From a virus, in IMG/VR virus record IMGVR_UViG_3300008999_000007, positions 1-55,411 of that record: a DNA stretch of 55,411 bases; one strand, 5' to 3'. Below are positions 18,672-27,639 of the stretch, piece after piece. Each line of letters begins with the position of its first letter. Position 1 is the stretch's first letter. Both the position numbers and the translations under genes were made by a program. A model generated the notes under the pieces. That model was not told where the DNA came from, ran no database searches, and saw nothing but the letters and a program-made list of their open reading frames with translations.

Positions 18672-19102
18672 TGAAATCTTATAATATTCCTATTCCTGAA
18701 TCAGCCCCGCTTAACGGCCCGGCTTGTACAATTACCTGTGTGTCTAATATTTTTATTAAGCAGCTTTTTTATAAAAATACAGGAGACCGGAATGACCCGC
18801 ACAAGCATCTGCATGATCATGTAACCCTATTAGGTGCAGGTGCTGTTGATGTAAGAATTGATGGGGAAGTAACTCATTTTAAAGCCCCTGCAATTATATT
18901 TGTATCGGCGGACCAGCTACATTACTTTACAGCTACAGAGGATAACACCGTATGTTATTGCATTCATGGAATACGAAGTACCGATGGGTCAGGTGATATA
19001 TTAGATCCATCTATGATCCCTGCAGGCACACGAACCATGACGGGAACCGGAATCGGACCAAATGGTCGTGTCATTGCTGAATCCATAATTGGTTCAAGAT
19101 GA
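18671..19102 (+). CDS. Cupin-fold protein
   Basis: A 143-aa protein. Four histidines spaced H-x-H-x-H-x-H (residues 44-50, HKHLHDH) followed by GAGAVDVRIDGEV, and a later FVSADQLHYFTA with H84, match the two metal-binding motifs of a single-domain cupin. Substrate is unknown. Similar genes sit in this position in some marine T4-like phages, but T4 has none here. It overlaps gp15 (ATG in TAATG) and gp16 by a few bases, so it is expressed with the packaging genes. It may be structural rather than catalytic. Confidence 0.7.
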   Translation: MKSYNIPIPESAPLNGPACTITCVSNIFIKQLFYKNTGDRNDPHKHLHDHVTLLGAGAVDVRIDGEVTHFKAPAIIFVSADQLHYFTATEDNTVCYCIHGIRSTDGSGDILDPSMIPAGTRTMTGTGIGPNGRVIAESIIGSR

Positions 19103-19515
19103 ATTCTTTAAATAAAATAAATGATGTTTTTAATATCAACACCGACGTTGATATGCCTAATACTACCGCACCGTTGGTTAACTACCAGCCAAAAGAAATT
19201 GATCAAGAGGATGACTTCCAGTTAGCCCGAAATACACTTCGGGGTCTTATAAACAAGAATGAAGACGTATTGACAGAGTTAATTCACATATCCAAGAACT
19301 CTGAACATCCTAGGGCCTTTGAGGTTGCCGGGCAACTTATAAAGACTCAAACCGAAATAGCTAAAGAGTTAGTAGGACTCCATAAGACTAAAAAAGACAT
19401 TACCAAAGAGACCCCACAAAGTGTCAAGCAGCAAAATAATATTGTGTTTGCTGGTTCAACCTCTGACCTAATGAAGATGATAAACGGCGAGAAGACAAGA
19501 ATATCCAATGGATAA
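19099..19515 (+). CDS. gp16: Terminase small subunit gp16
   Basis: A 138-aa protein. The central helical segment (LARNTLRGLINKNEDVLTEL then ISKNSEHPRAFEVAGQLIKT, residues about 36-75) is the conserved core of gp16, which forms rings that recognise DNA and stimulate the gp17 motor. It is immediately followed by gp17 with an 8-base overlap. Length is close to T4 gp16 (164 aa) but shorter at the tail. Confidence 0.9.
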   Translation: MNSLNKINDVFNINTDVDMPNTTAPLVNYQPKEIDQEDDFQLARNTLRGLINKNEDVLTELIHISKNSEHPRAFEVAGQLIKTQTEIAKELVGLHKTKKDITKETPQSVKQQNNIVFAGSTSDLMKMINGEKTRISNG

Positions 19516-21160
19516 TAATAGCTATAATGGTAATGCGCTGCTTAAGCCAATTGGCTATAACATGCAGTTTACTACCGATCAGGTTAAAGAGATATTTAAG
19601 TGTAAAGACGACCCAATATATTTTATAGAAAACTATTGCTACATTATATCGTTAGATAGAGGCTTAATTCCCTTCATACTTTATGAGTGCCAAAAAGAAA
19701 AAGTAGGTGTTATTATGAATAACCGTAAAGTTATTCTAATGGAAGGAAGACAACAGGGTAAGACAATTACTTCGGCTGCCTGTATCTTACACTATACTCT
19801 ATTTCAGTCTAATAAGACAGTGGCTATTCTTGCTAATAAATCGGCAGCTTCTAGAGAAGTATTATCTCGCTACCAAATTATGTACGAGAACTTACCTCTG
19901 TGGATGCAGCAAGGGGTGAAGACATGGAACAAGGGTGATGTGGAGTTAGAGAACGGTTCAAAGATCTTTACCTCAGCTACCTCAACCTCTGGTATTCGAG
20001 GTAAATCAGTTAACTGGTTGTATATTGATGAGGCAGCTATTGTTCCTAATAATGTTGCAGAAGAATTCTTTACCTCTACATACCCAACTATTATGGCTGG
20101 AGAAACAACAAAGGTGTTGCTTACCTCCACTCCTTTAGGTTATAATCATTTTTGGAAGTTCTGGAATGATGCGGTTGAGGGTAGAAATGGATTTACCCCT
20201 ATGCAGATTACCTATGATAAAATTCCAGGTAGAGATGCAAAGTGGGCGGCAGAACAAAAAGCTTTATTGGGTGAACTTAAATTTAACCAAGAAGTGCTTT
20301 GTGTATTCCTAGGTTCATCTAATACTTTGATTGCAGCGGATACAATAGGTAAGATGTCCTCCAAGAGTTTTGTACACTCTAAGGATGGTTTAGATGTATT
20401 GGTAGAGCCTTCACCAGGGCGTATGTACTTTACAACAGTAGATACGTCAAGGGGTGTTGGAGGGGACTATTCAGCTTTCTGTGTGGTTGACTGTACAGAA
20501 TATCCATTTACCGTTGTAGCTAAATATAGAGACAATAAAATTAGCCCGCTGTTGTATCCAACTATTATACACAAGGTTAGTAAAGATTACAACAATGCTT
20601 ATATTTTAGTTGAAATTAATGATATTGGTCAACAAGTGGCTGATATTATTCATAACGACTTAGAGTATGAAAATATGATCTGGGTGGGAAGTGATCCAAG
20701 GTATGGCCAGGTAATGTCAAGCTCTGGAAGACACTCAAATTTAGGTGTTAGAACAACCAAACAAATTAAAAGAATAGGCTGTGCTACTCTTAAATCCCTT
20801 GTAGAAGGAAATAAGTTACTTGTATTTGATAAGGATATTATATCCGAATTTTCAACCTTTATTGAGCACAATGGGACGTTTGAAGCTGATGAGGGTTATC
20901 ATGATGATTTAACCATGACATTGGTTCTGTTTGCGTGGGCAACCAACGATGTTATGTTTAAAGATCTAATGAATACAAGTAATAGACAGGCACTTTACAG
21001 CTCACAGATTAAGTCCATAGAGGAAGAATTGACCCCGTTTGGTTTTATTGATAATGGACTTCCAGAGGAATTACAGCCAGAGGTAATAGATGGGGACTTA
21101 TGGCTATCGGATAAATATCAAAACGATTTTAAAGAATTTTTAAAAGAAAAGAGCTGGTAA
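19508..21160 (+). CDS. gp17: Terminase large subunit gp17
   Basis: The 550-aa DNA packaging motor. Walker A is GRQQGKT (residues 80-86). Walker B is LYIDEA (171-176), and the coupling motif is TST (206-208). The RNase H-like nuclease domain carries acidic residues at VDTSRG (D312), LVEIND (E369) and YHDDL (D466/D467), matching the catalytic triad positions of T4 gp17. All key residues are intact. It follows gp16, as in all T4-like genomes. Confidence 0.97.
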   Translation: MDNNSYNGNALLKPIGYNMQFTTDQVKEIFKCKDDPIYFIENYCYIISLDRGLIPFILYECQKEKVGVIMNNRKVILMEGRQQGKTITSAACILHYTLFQSNKTVAILANKSAASREVLSRYQIMYENLPLWMQQGVKTWNKGDVELENGSKIFTSATSTSGIRGKSVNWLYIDEAAIVPNNVAEEFFTSTYPTIMAGETTKVLLTSTPLGYNHFWKFWNDAVEGRNGFTPMQITYDKIPGRDAKWAAEQKALLGELKFNQEVLCVFLGSSNTLIAADTIGKMSSKSFVHSKDGLDVLVEPSPGRMYFTTVDTSRGVGGDYSAFCVVDCTEYPFTVVAKYRDNKISPLLYPTIIHKVSKDYNNAYILVEINDIGQQVADIIHNDLEYENMIWVGSDPRYGQVMSSSGRHSNLGVRTTKQIKRIGCATLKSLVEGNKLLVFDKDIISEFSTFIEHNGTFEADEGYHDDLTMTLVLFAWATNDVMFKDLMNTSNRQALYSSQIKSIEEELTPFGFIDNGLPEELQPEVIDGDLWLSDKYQNDFKEFLKEKSW

Positions 21161-21179
21161 TTGTACAAAGTTTGATATT

Positions 21180-21187
21180 TATAAATA
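21180..21187 (+). promoter_or_regulatory. T4-type late promoter for tail sheath
   Basis: Exact TATAAATA, 50 bases before gp18. A strong AAGGAG ribosome site lies directly before the ATG. Confidence 0.8.
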
Positions 21188-21237
21188 TACATGTATAAAA
21201 ATTTGTTATGACAGAATAACATTATAAGGAGAAAAAG

Positions 21238-22923
21238 ATGGCATTTCAGCTTTCACCAGGAGTTCTGGTAACCGAGAAGGACCTCACATCGGTCGTTCCC
21301 GCAGTTGCTACGACAGCCGGCGGCTTTGCTGGCGCCTTCCAATGGGGACCTGTAGCGCAGGTTACCACAGTAGATTCGGAAAATAATCTCGTATCGAGAT
21401 TTGGTAAACCAAACGATACGACTTTTCAGTCGTTTTTTACGGCAGCCAACTTCCTATCTTATGGTAACAACCTACAAGTAATCCGCGTTGTGAATGAGTC
21501 AGCAGCAAGAAACGCAAAGGCTACCGCCGGCGCAACCGCTGTTATAGTAAAAAACGAAGATCACTACAACGCTACGTATTCAGCAGGCGAAGCGGCGGTG
21601 GGTGAGTGGTCAGCAAAATACCCAGGCACACTAGGAAACTCAATTAGAGTCTCTATGGCTGACGGTAATACCTTTTCAACATGGGCCTATGCAAGTAACT
21701 TTGATGCTGCTCCTAGCACCTCAGCTTACGTCTCTGGTGTAGGTGGTTCACACGATGAAGTTCATATTATTGTCGTCGATATAAACGGTCTCTGGACCGG
21801 TACTGCAGGCACTGTTCTTGAAAGATTCCCATTCGCTTCTAAAGCAGTTGATGCTAAACAATCTGATGGTACATCATCCTTTTACAAACAAGTTGTAAAT
21901 GATCAATCTGAATATGTTTGGTGGATGGATCATACAGCAACTGTTGGAGGAGGCACATCATGGGGCTCATCTGCAAATGCTACAGCCTTTGCTAACCTAA
22001 CGTCTAATGTAACAATGACCCTAACTGGTGGTGTATCTTCAGATGCTCCTACAGACGGTAACATTACATCTGCTCTTTCAGTATTCGCTAACGATGAATT
22101 GTATGATATTTCGTTGATCCCTCTAGGTGCTGCATCTTCTACTGTAGCTAATTATGCTATCAGCAGTGTTGCTGAAGTAAGAAGAGACGTAATTGTATTT
22201 GCATCACCTGAACTGGCCGATGTAGTAAATAACGCAGGCGCAGAAGCTACTGATATCGTTACATTCCGCGATTCACTTACATCTAGTTCTTATGCTGTAC
22301 TTGATTCTGGTTGGAAATATCAATACGATAGATACAACGACAAATATCGTTGGATTCCGTTGAATGGTGATACCGCTGGTACTGCTGTTCGTACAGACTT
22401 CCAAGCCGATCCTTGGTTCTCACCCGCTGGTTTCAATCGCGGTCAAATCAAGAACGTTGTTAAGCTTGCCTATTCACCTAGCAAAACCGATCGTGATACA
22501 CTTTATAAAAAGGGTGTAAATCCAATCGTTTCGTTCCCAGGTAATGGTGTAGTACTATTCGGTGATAAGACGTTGTTGGCTAAACCTTCAGCATTCGATC
22601 GTATTAACGTTCGTAGATTGTTTATTGTGCTTGAAAAAGCAATTGCAACAGCCGCTAAGTTCCAACTCTTTGAATTCAACGATGGATTTACTAGAGCTCA
22701 ATTTAGAAATCTTGTCGAGCCGTTCTTAAGAGATGTACAAGGTCGCCGTGGTATTACCGACTTTAAAGTAGTTTGTGATGAGTCTAATAACACCGGTCAG
22801 GTAATTGATCGCAACGAATTCGTTGCTGACATCTTCATCAAGCCTGCTCGTGCGATTAACTTCATACAGCTCAACTTTATTGCAACCCGTACCGGTATTT
22901 CTTTCGAAGAAGTCGGCGCTTAA
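21238..22923 (+). CDS. gp18: Tail sheath protein gp18
   Basis: A 561-aa contractile sheath subunit. The N-terminus (LSPGVLVTEKDLTS, then GGFAGAFQWGPV) and the C-terminal domain (FNDGFTRAQFRNLVEPFL, then INFIQLNFIATRTG) are conserved in T4 gp18 homologues. The variable middle carries the exposed domains. It has its own late promoter and strong ribosome site, fitting a highly expressed structural protein, and codon usage here is visibly richer in C-ending codons than in the fibre genes. gp19 follows after 15 bases. Confidence 0.95.
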   Translation: MAFQLSPGVLVTEKDLTSVVPAVATTAGGFAGAFQWGPVAQVTTVDSENNLVSRFGKPNDTTFQSFFTAANFLSYGNNLQVIRVVNESAARNAKATAGATAVIVKNEDHYNATYSAGEAAVGEWSAKYPGTLGNSIRVSMADGNTFSTWAYASNFDAAPSTSAYVSGVGGSHDEVHIIVVDINGLWTGTAGTVLERFPFASKAVDAKQSDGTSSFYKQVVNDQSEYVWWMDHTATVGGGTSWGSSANATAFANLTSNVTMTLTGGVSSDAPTDGNITSALSVFANDELYDISLIPLGAASSTVANYAISSVAEVRRDVIVFASPELADVVNNAGAEATDIVTFRDSLTSSSYAVLDSGWKYQYDRYNDKYRWIPLNGDTAGTAVRTDFQADPWFSPAGFNRGQIKNVVKLAYSPSKTDRDTLYKKGVNPIVSFPGNGVVLFGDKTLLAKPSAFDRINVRRLFIVLEKAIATAAKFQLFEFNDGFTRAQFRNLVEPFLRDVQGRRGITDFKVVCDESNNTGQVIDRNEFVADIFIKPARAINFIQLNFIATRTGISFEEVGA

Positions 22924-22938
22924 TAAAGGAGAGTAGAA

Positions 22939-23514
22939 ATGACAACTTTTAACGTAGAACGCTTCAAATCAGCGCTAACCAACGGTGGTGTACGCCCTAA
23001 CCAATTTGCCGTCCAACTTTCATACCCTACGTATGTTACTGGCCAGTCAATTGCTGTTGCTCGGTCCCCATTCTTGGTATCTGTAGCTGAGTTACCTGGT
23101 CAAACAGTTAACCCTGCTATCATTCAATACAGAGGTCGTGAAGTAAAATTCGTCGGCGATCGTGTATTTGCACCATGGACAATTACTGTATTAAATGATT
23201 CAGAGATGTCTATTAGAAACGCTGTTGAACAGTGGATGGGTGGTATGGAAGATAACGTCTCTAAATTCGGCAGACTACAACCTGCCCAATATCAGCGCGA
23301 TCTTGACATATTTCAATTGGATAGAAATGGTAACATTCTAAAGTCTTATAAACTTATGGGTGCATTCCCTGTCGATCTATCACCTGTTGGACTAGACTTT
23401 GGGGCTAATGACCAAATCTCTACATTCACCTGTACATTCCAATATCAAACCTTTACATCAGCAAGCAACGCGCTGGGTAGTATTGTTAATGTTGGTGGAA
23501 TTTTTAACAAGTAA
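22939..23514 (+). CDS. gp19: Tail tube protein gp19
   Basis: A 191-aa protein. The start FNVERFKSALTNGGVRPNQF and the blocks AELPGQTVNPAIIQYRGREV and FQYQTF are typical of the T4 gp19 tube family, which stacks as hexameric rings inside the sheath. A GGAG ribosome site precedes it. It is in the canonical position between gp18 and gp20. Confidence 0.95.
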   Translation: MTTFNVERFKSALTNGGVRPNQFAVQLSYPTYVTGQSIAVARSPFLVSVAELPGQTVNPAIIQYRGREVKFVGDRVFAPWTITVLNDSEMSIRNAVEQWMGGMEDNVSKFGRLQPAQYQRDLDIFQLDRNGNILKSYKLMGAFPVDLSPVGLDFGANDQISTFTCTFQYQTFTSASNALGSIVNVGGIFNK

Positions 23515-23548
23515 TCTGGTAAGTACCTTAACTACATAAACATACATA

Positions 23549-25153
23549 ATGGCAATTAATCTTTTTGGATTTAAAATTGGGCGTGAAGATAAGCAACAAG
23601 AGTTAAAGAGCCAATCCTTTATAACTCCTGTTGCTGATGATGGTACCTCTACGGTATCTGCTGGTGGATACTTTGGAACATATGTCGATATTGACGCGTC
23701 AGCTCGGTCTGAATCCGAGCTGATTTCGCGTTATCGAGATATTGCTAGCTATCCTGATGTTGATAATGCAATTGAAGAAGTTATTACAGAGGCGATTGCC
23801 GCTATTGATAGTGAGGAGCCGGTTAAGTTAGATCTTGAAAGCTTAAATTTATCAAAAAATATTAAGAATTCTATTAACGCAGAATTTGAAGAAATTTTAA
23901 ATTTATTAGATTTTAAAGATAAAGCACACGACATATTCAGACGTTGGTATGTAGATGGTAGACTATACTATCAAAAAGTCATTAATCCTGCACAGACCAA
24001 AAAAGGTATTCAGGAACTAAGATATATTGACCCCCGTAAGATTAGAAAAGTACGCGAGGTTAAGAAAGATAAGCTACCTTCTGGGGTAGAGGTTATTAAG
24101 TCAATAGATGAGTTTTTCATCTATAATGAGCGGGGGCTTGCAATCAACCCCGGCTCAGCTCCTAACCCCAGTAATGGGATTAAGATTACGCCAGATACAA
24201 TTACATTTTGTCCATCTGGTCTCTTAGACTTAGACCGTAATGTTGTGATTGGTTATTTAAATAAGGCCATAAAGCCCGTTAACCAATTAAAGATGATGGC
24301 AGACTCCTTGGTCATATACAGACTGAGTAGAGCACCTGAGAGAAGAATATTCTATATTGATGTAGGTAATCTTCCTAAGTTAAAAGCCGAGCAATACATG
24401 AAAGACATCATGGCGCGGTATCGCAATAAGATCATTTATGATTCTACCACAGGTGAGATTAAAGATGATCGTAAATTTATGACCATGCTTGAGGACTTTT
24501 GGCTCCCAAGACGTGAAGGCGGTAGGGGTACAGAGATTACTACACTACCAGGTGGAGAGAATTTAGGGCAGATTGCTGATATAGAATACTTTCAAAACAA
24601 AGTATATCAGGCACTCAATGTACCTACATCTAGATTTCAACAGCAGTCAGGTTTTAACTTTGGACGTGCTGCAGAGATTTCTAGAGATGAGTTAAAGTTT
24701 GCTAAGTTCATTAGCCGCATACGTAGAAAATTTAATTCGTTATTTGATGATCTCTTGCAGACCCAATTAATTCTTAAGGGTATTATTACTGCAGAAGACT
24801 GGGATGATATTAAGCCAAAGCTTAACTACAAGTATGCTCAGGATCAGTATTACCAGGAGATGAAAGAGGCAGAAAATCTTAGAAATAGATTAGATGTGCT
24901 TAATCAAATGACACCTTATGTTGGCGTATACTTCAGTAAGAGTTATGTTCGTAAGAATATCTTAAAATTATCCGATAATGATATTGATCAAATAGAGCAG
25001 GAGAATAAAGAAGACCCTCCTGAACTACAGCCTGGAATGCCAGGTGCTGATCAAGCAATAGCACAACAACAACAAGATGCAGCACAACAACAAGATGCTG
25101 CACCACAGGAACAAGACGAGCCAACTGAACAAGAAGCTGCCCTGCGCAGATGA
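23549..25153 (+). CDS. gp20: Portal vertex protein gp20
   Basis: The 534-aa portal, a dodecameric ring that initiates head assembly and conducts DNA. Conserved gp20 features are RYRDIASYPDVDNAIEEV near residue 62, the block LRYIDPRKIRKVREV, and FWLPRREGGRGTEITTLPGG near residue 320. The C-terminus ends in a Gln-rich run (QQQQDAAQQQDAAPQEQ) that is low-complexity and probably disordered. No clear ribosome site precedes the ATG, so it may depend on read-through from gp19. Confidence 0.96.
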   Translation: MAINLFGFKIGREDKQQELKSQSFITPVADDGTSTVSAGGYFGTYVDIDASARSESELISRYRDIASYPDVDNAIEEVITEAIAAIDSEEPVKLDLESLNLSKNIKNSINAEFEEILNLLDFKDKAHDIFRRWYVDGRLYYQKVINPAQTKKGIQELRYIDPRKIRKVREVKKDKLPSGVEVIKSIDEFFIYNERGLAINPGSAPNPSNGIKITPDTITFCPSGLLDLDRNVVIGYLNKAIKPVNQLKMMADSLVIYRLSRAPERRIFYIDVGNLPKLKAEQYMKDIMARYRNKIIYDSTTGEIKDDRKFMTMLEDFWLPRREGGRGTEITTLPGGENLGQIADIEYFQNKVYQALNVPTSRFQQQSGFNFGRAAEISRDELKFAKFISRIRRKFNSLFDDLLQTQLILKGIITAEDWDDIKPKLNYKYAQDQYYQEMKEAENLRNRLDVLNQMTPYVGVYFSKSYVRKNILKLSDNDIDQIEQENKEDPPELQPGMPGADQAIAQQQQDAAQQQDAAPQEQDEPTEQEAALRR

Positions 25154-25166
25154 GTAAGGTAGCCCT

Positions 25167-25174
25167 TATAAATA
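25167..25174 (+). promoter_or_regulatory. T4-type late promoter
   Basis: Exact TATAAATA, 17 bases before the gp67-like gene, with GGAGAAAATA as its ribosome site. Confidence 0.75.
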
Positions 25175-25190
25175 ATAAACGGAGAAAATA

Positions 25191-25397
25191 ATGGATAACA
25201 CAGAAGCAATTAGCAATATGATAGACGATATCTTAGCGGGTAATAATACCGAGGCTAAAGAGGTGTTTGATAATATTGTTTCAAATAAGATGACTGATGC
25301 TCTGGATGTTAGAAAAACAGAATTAGCGCAAGCAATTTATTCTAATGAAAAAGTAGAAGACGAAGACGAAGTAGAAGACGAAGAAACTTCCAACTAA
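25191..25397 (+). CDS. gp67: Prohead core protein gp67-like
   Basis: A 68-aa acidic protein between gp20 and the prohead protease, the position of T4 gene 67. The block VFDNIVSNKMTDALDVRKTE followed by LAQAIYSN resembles the short helical motif found in core and scaffold proteins of T4-like phages. The C-terminus is almost entirely Asp/Glu (VEDEDEVEDEE), as in T4 gp67, whose acidic peptides stay in the head after proteolysis. Assignment rests on position and composition. Confidence 0.7.
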   Translation: MDNTEAISNMIDDILAGNNTEAKEVFDNIVSNKMTDALDVRKTELAQAIYSNEKVEDEDEVEDEETSN

Positions 25398-25406
25398 GAG
25401 AAAAAA

Positions 25407-25814
25407 ATGGCTATTTCAAAATATATCTTAAAGAAATCCAGGCGCCAGGCGGCTGTTAAGATTGTATCTACGGATGCAAATACAATTAATATTACATACG
25501 CTGATGTAAAGTATGCTGATCAAACTATTCCAAACGCAACAGCTGGTAATTTATTCTGGCCAATAACTGATATTCTATATGATGTACCAGCTCCTGCCTC
25601 GATTGTGCGCGGAGGTAATTTAGTTTTTTCAATGAGTGCCGGACAGGAATCTCTCAGCTTTACCCGAGACCTCGGTGTTGCTCTTGATGAACAGGCTCAT
25701 GCTAACGTAACTATAAACACCGGTGCTGGTAACAGCTCTATTATTGTAGTGTTCACTAAGGGTGAAGGCTTTAACGATCCTAATCGTCAAATTCTAGAAG
25801 ATAGGGACAGATAA
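25407..25814 (+). CDS. Unknown beta-rich protein in the gp68 slot
   Basis: A 135-aa protein between gp67 and gp21, where T4 has gene 68. It does not look like the helical gp68: the sequence is beta-rich (DANTINITYADVKYAD, then NVTINTGAGNSSIIVVF) and begins with a basic stretch (KKSRRQAAVK). It could be a virion decoration or core protein. The stop overlaps the gp21 start (ATAATG), so it is co-translated with the protease. No family recognised. Confidence 0.6.
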   Translation: MAISKYILKKSRRQAAVKIVSTDANTINITYADVKYADQTIPNATAGNLFWPITDILYDVPAPASIVRGGNLVFSMSAGQESLSFTRDLGVALDEQAHANVTINTGAGNSSIIVVFTKGEGFNDPNRQILEDRDR

Positions 25815-26458
25815 TGAAATTATTTACAGAACAACTTTCAGACGTACAATATCTTGTAGAGAAAAAAGAAGATGGAACAAAAAGCGTCTTCATCGAAGGT
25901 ATCTTTATGCAGGCTGAAAAGCCTAATAAAAATGGTCGTATGTACCCTATGGGTATTATGGAAAAAGAGATCGAACGGTATCAGGATCTCATTAGAGACA
26001 AAAGATCTTTAGGTGAACTGGGTCATCCTCCTAACCCCCAGATTAACCTTAATCAGGTATCTCACCTCATTACAGGTCTTAAGTTTGAGGGTACCGATAT
26101 ATACGGCAGAGCTAAAATCTTAGAAACCCCAATGGGTAAGATTGTTAGAAACTTTATTGAAGAAGGTGTTGGGCTCGGGGTATCCTCACGAGGTCTTGGA
26201 TCCCTAAAAGAGCGAAACGGTATTAATGAGGTGCAGGATGACTTTCATTTGGCTACCGTAGACATAGTTGCCGACCCAAGTGCACCTGATGCATTTGTGC
26301 AGGGCATTATGGAGTCAGCAGAATGGATACTTGAGAACGGCGCATGGAAATCTATTCAAATAGAACAAGCACAGCAAGTAATTAGATCTACTTCTAAAGC
26401 AGATCTAAATAAAGTTAAATTACAAGTATTTGAGTCATTTTTAAGAACTATCAAGTAA
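25814..26458 (+). CDS. gp21: Prohead protease gp21
   Basis: The 214-aa maturation protease of the head. The signature NKNGRMYPMGIMEKEI (residues about 39-54), GELGHPPNPQIN with the putative catalytic His71, and GLGVSSRGLGS with the nucleophilic Ser (124 or 125) match T4 gp21. DIVADPSAPDAFV is also conserved. In T4 it cleaves after (L/I)xE motifs in gp23, scaffold and internal proteins; candidate substrates with such sites occur elsewhere in this window. Confidence 0.95.
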   Translation: MKLFTEQLSDVQYLVEKKEDGTKSVFIEGIFMQAEKPNKNGRMYPMGIMEKEIERYQDLIRDKRSLGELGHPPNPQINLNQVSHLITGLKFEGTDIYGRAKILETPMGKIVRNFIEEGVGLGVSSRGLGSLKERNGINEVQDDFHLATVDIVADPSAPDAFVQGIMESAEWILENGAWKSIQIEQAQQVIRSTSKADLNKVKLQVFESFLRTIK

Positions 26459-26466
26459 CTAATTCT

Positions 26467-26474
26467 TATAAATA
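26467..26474 (+). promoter_or_regulatory. T4-type late promoter for scaffold
   Basis: Exact TATAAATA, 32 bases before the gp22 start. A TTAGGAGAAAAC ribosome site follows. Confidence 0.8.
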
Positions 26475-26506
26475 ATAACGTTAACAAACTCTTAGGAGAA
26501 AACAGG

Positions 26507-27598
26507 ATGTCAGTCGAAGCAAAAATACAAGAATTGTTAATTCGTGCAAACGAATCTAAACAATTAACTGAAGATACGTCATTAGACGAAGCTTCAGAAA
26601 CAGCTGTTGCAGCAGATGGAAAGCTAACCGCTAATACATCAAAAGATACTTCAAAGTCAGGTCAAGGTTCTGGCCAAGGTGATGCAACCCAGCCCATGCA
26701 AGGATCTTCAAAGAAAGCTGACTTCGATGAAGTTTCAGATGCTACTGGTAAAAACAGTGTCGCTGCTAAAGCCTCTAAAGAAGCAAATCCCTTGCCTATG
26801 AAGGGTGATGCTAAGTCTGTTAAGACACAAGCATCCGAAGAGGTAGAAGTAGAAGAAGAAGATGTTATTGCTGAGGAAGATATTTCAACTCAACTTAATC
26901 TTATCTTCGGTGAAGATCTATCAGAAGAATTTAAAGCAAGAGCATCATCCATATTCGAAGCTGCTGTTATTGCTCGAGTGAACAGCGAGATGGACGATGT
27001 AACTACAAGACTTGAAGAGCAAACTGCTGTTCAATTGCTTGAGTTTAAAGAGACATTAGTAGAAAAAGTTAATGGCTATCTCAACTACGTTGTTGAGCAG
27101 TGGATGGAAGAGAATCAACTTGCTGTTGAATCTGGTCTCCGTACTGAAGTTGCTGAAGACTTTATTGAAGGTCTCAAGACCCTATTCCAAGAACATTACA
27201 TTGACGTACCTGCAGAAAAGTACGATGTAATGGCAGAAATGGAAGCCACATCTAGCGACCTATCGGACAAGCTAGACGAAGCTATTACATTAAATATTGA
27301 ACTCGCTAAAGAACTAAGTGAACTAAAACGCACCCAAGTTTTTGAAGAGGGTACAAAAGATCTAGCCGCTACAGAAGTTGAAAAACTTAAGAAACTTGTA
27401 GAGGGGGTAGAATTTGACTCCGAGGAGCTGTACAAGGAAAAAGTTGCTGTTATTAAGGAAAACTTCTTCCCCAAGACATCATCTAAATCCCCTGAACAAG
27501 TTCTTGTAGAAGAAAGCGGCACCTCATCTGCTTTTGAAGATAGTAGCACGATTAACAGATATGCTCAGGCAATATCTAGATCAGTCAAGTCCCGTTAA
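26507..27598 (+). CDS. gp22: Prohead core scaffold gp22
   Basis: A 363-aa, very acidic protein that is largely helical after residue 120. The N-terminal third is low-complexity (Ser, Lys, Ala, Gly). The segment LFQEHYIDVPAEKYDVMAEM (about 225-244) is a recognisable motif of T4-like gp22 scaffolds, and the long coiled-coil downstream fits core assembly. Position between gp21 and gp23 is canonical. It is expected to be degraded by gp21 during maturation. Confidence 0.92.
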   Translation: MSVEAKIQELLIRANESKQLTEDTSLDEASETAVAADGKLTANTSKDTSKSGQGSGQGDATQPMQGSSKKADFDEVSDATGKNSVAAKASKEANPLPMKGDAKSVKTQASEEVEVEEEDVIAEEDISTQLNLIFGEDLSEEFKARASSIFEAAVIARVNSEMDDVTTRLEEQTAVQLLEFKETLVEKVNGYLNYVVEQWMEENQLAVESGLRTEVAEDFIEGLKTLFQEHYIDVPAEKYDVMAEMEATSSDLSDKLDEAITLNIELAKELSELKRTQVFEEGTKDLAATEVEKLKKLVEGVEFDSEELYKEKVAVIKENFFPKTSSKSPEQVLVEESGTSSAFEDSSTINRYAQAISRSVKSR

Positions 27599-27600
27599 AC

Positions 27601-27608
27601 CATAAATA
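27601..27608 (+). promoter_or_regulatory. Late promoter variant for the major capsid gene
   Basis: CATAAATA, one mismatch to the late consensus, 31 bases before gp23; AAGGAGAAGG is the ribosome site. Confidence 0.6.
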
Positions 27609-27639
27609 ATATAACATTCCAATTTTTAAGGAGAAGGTA

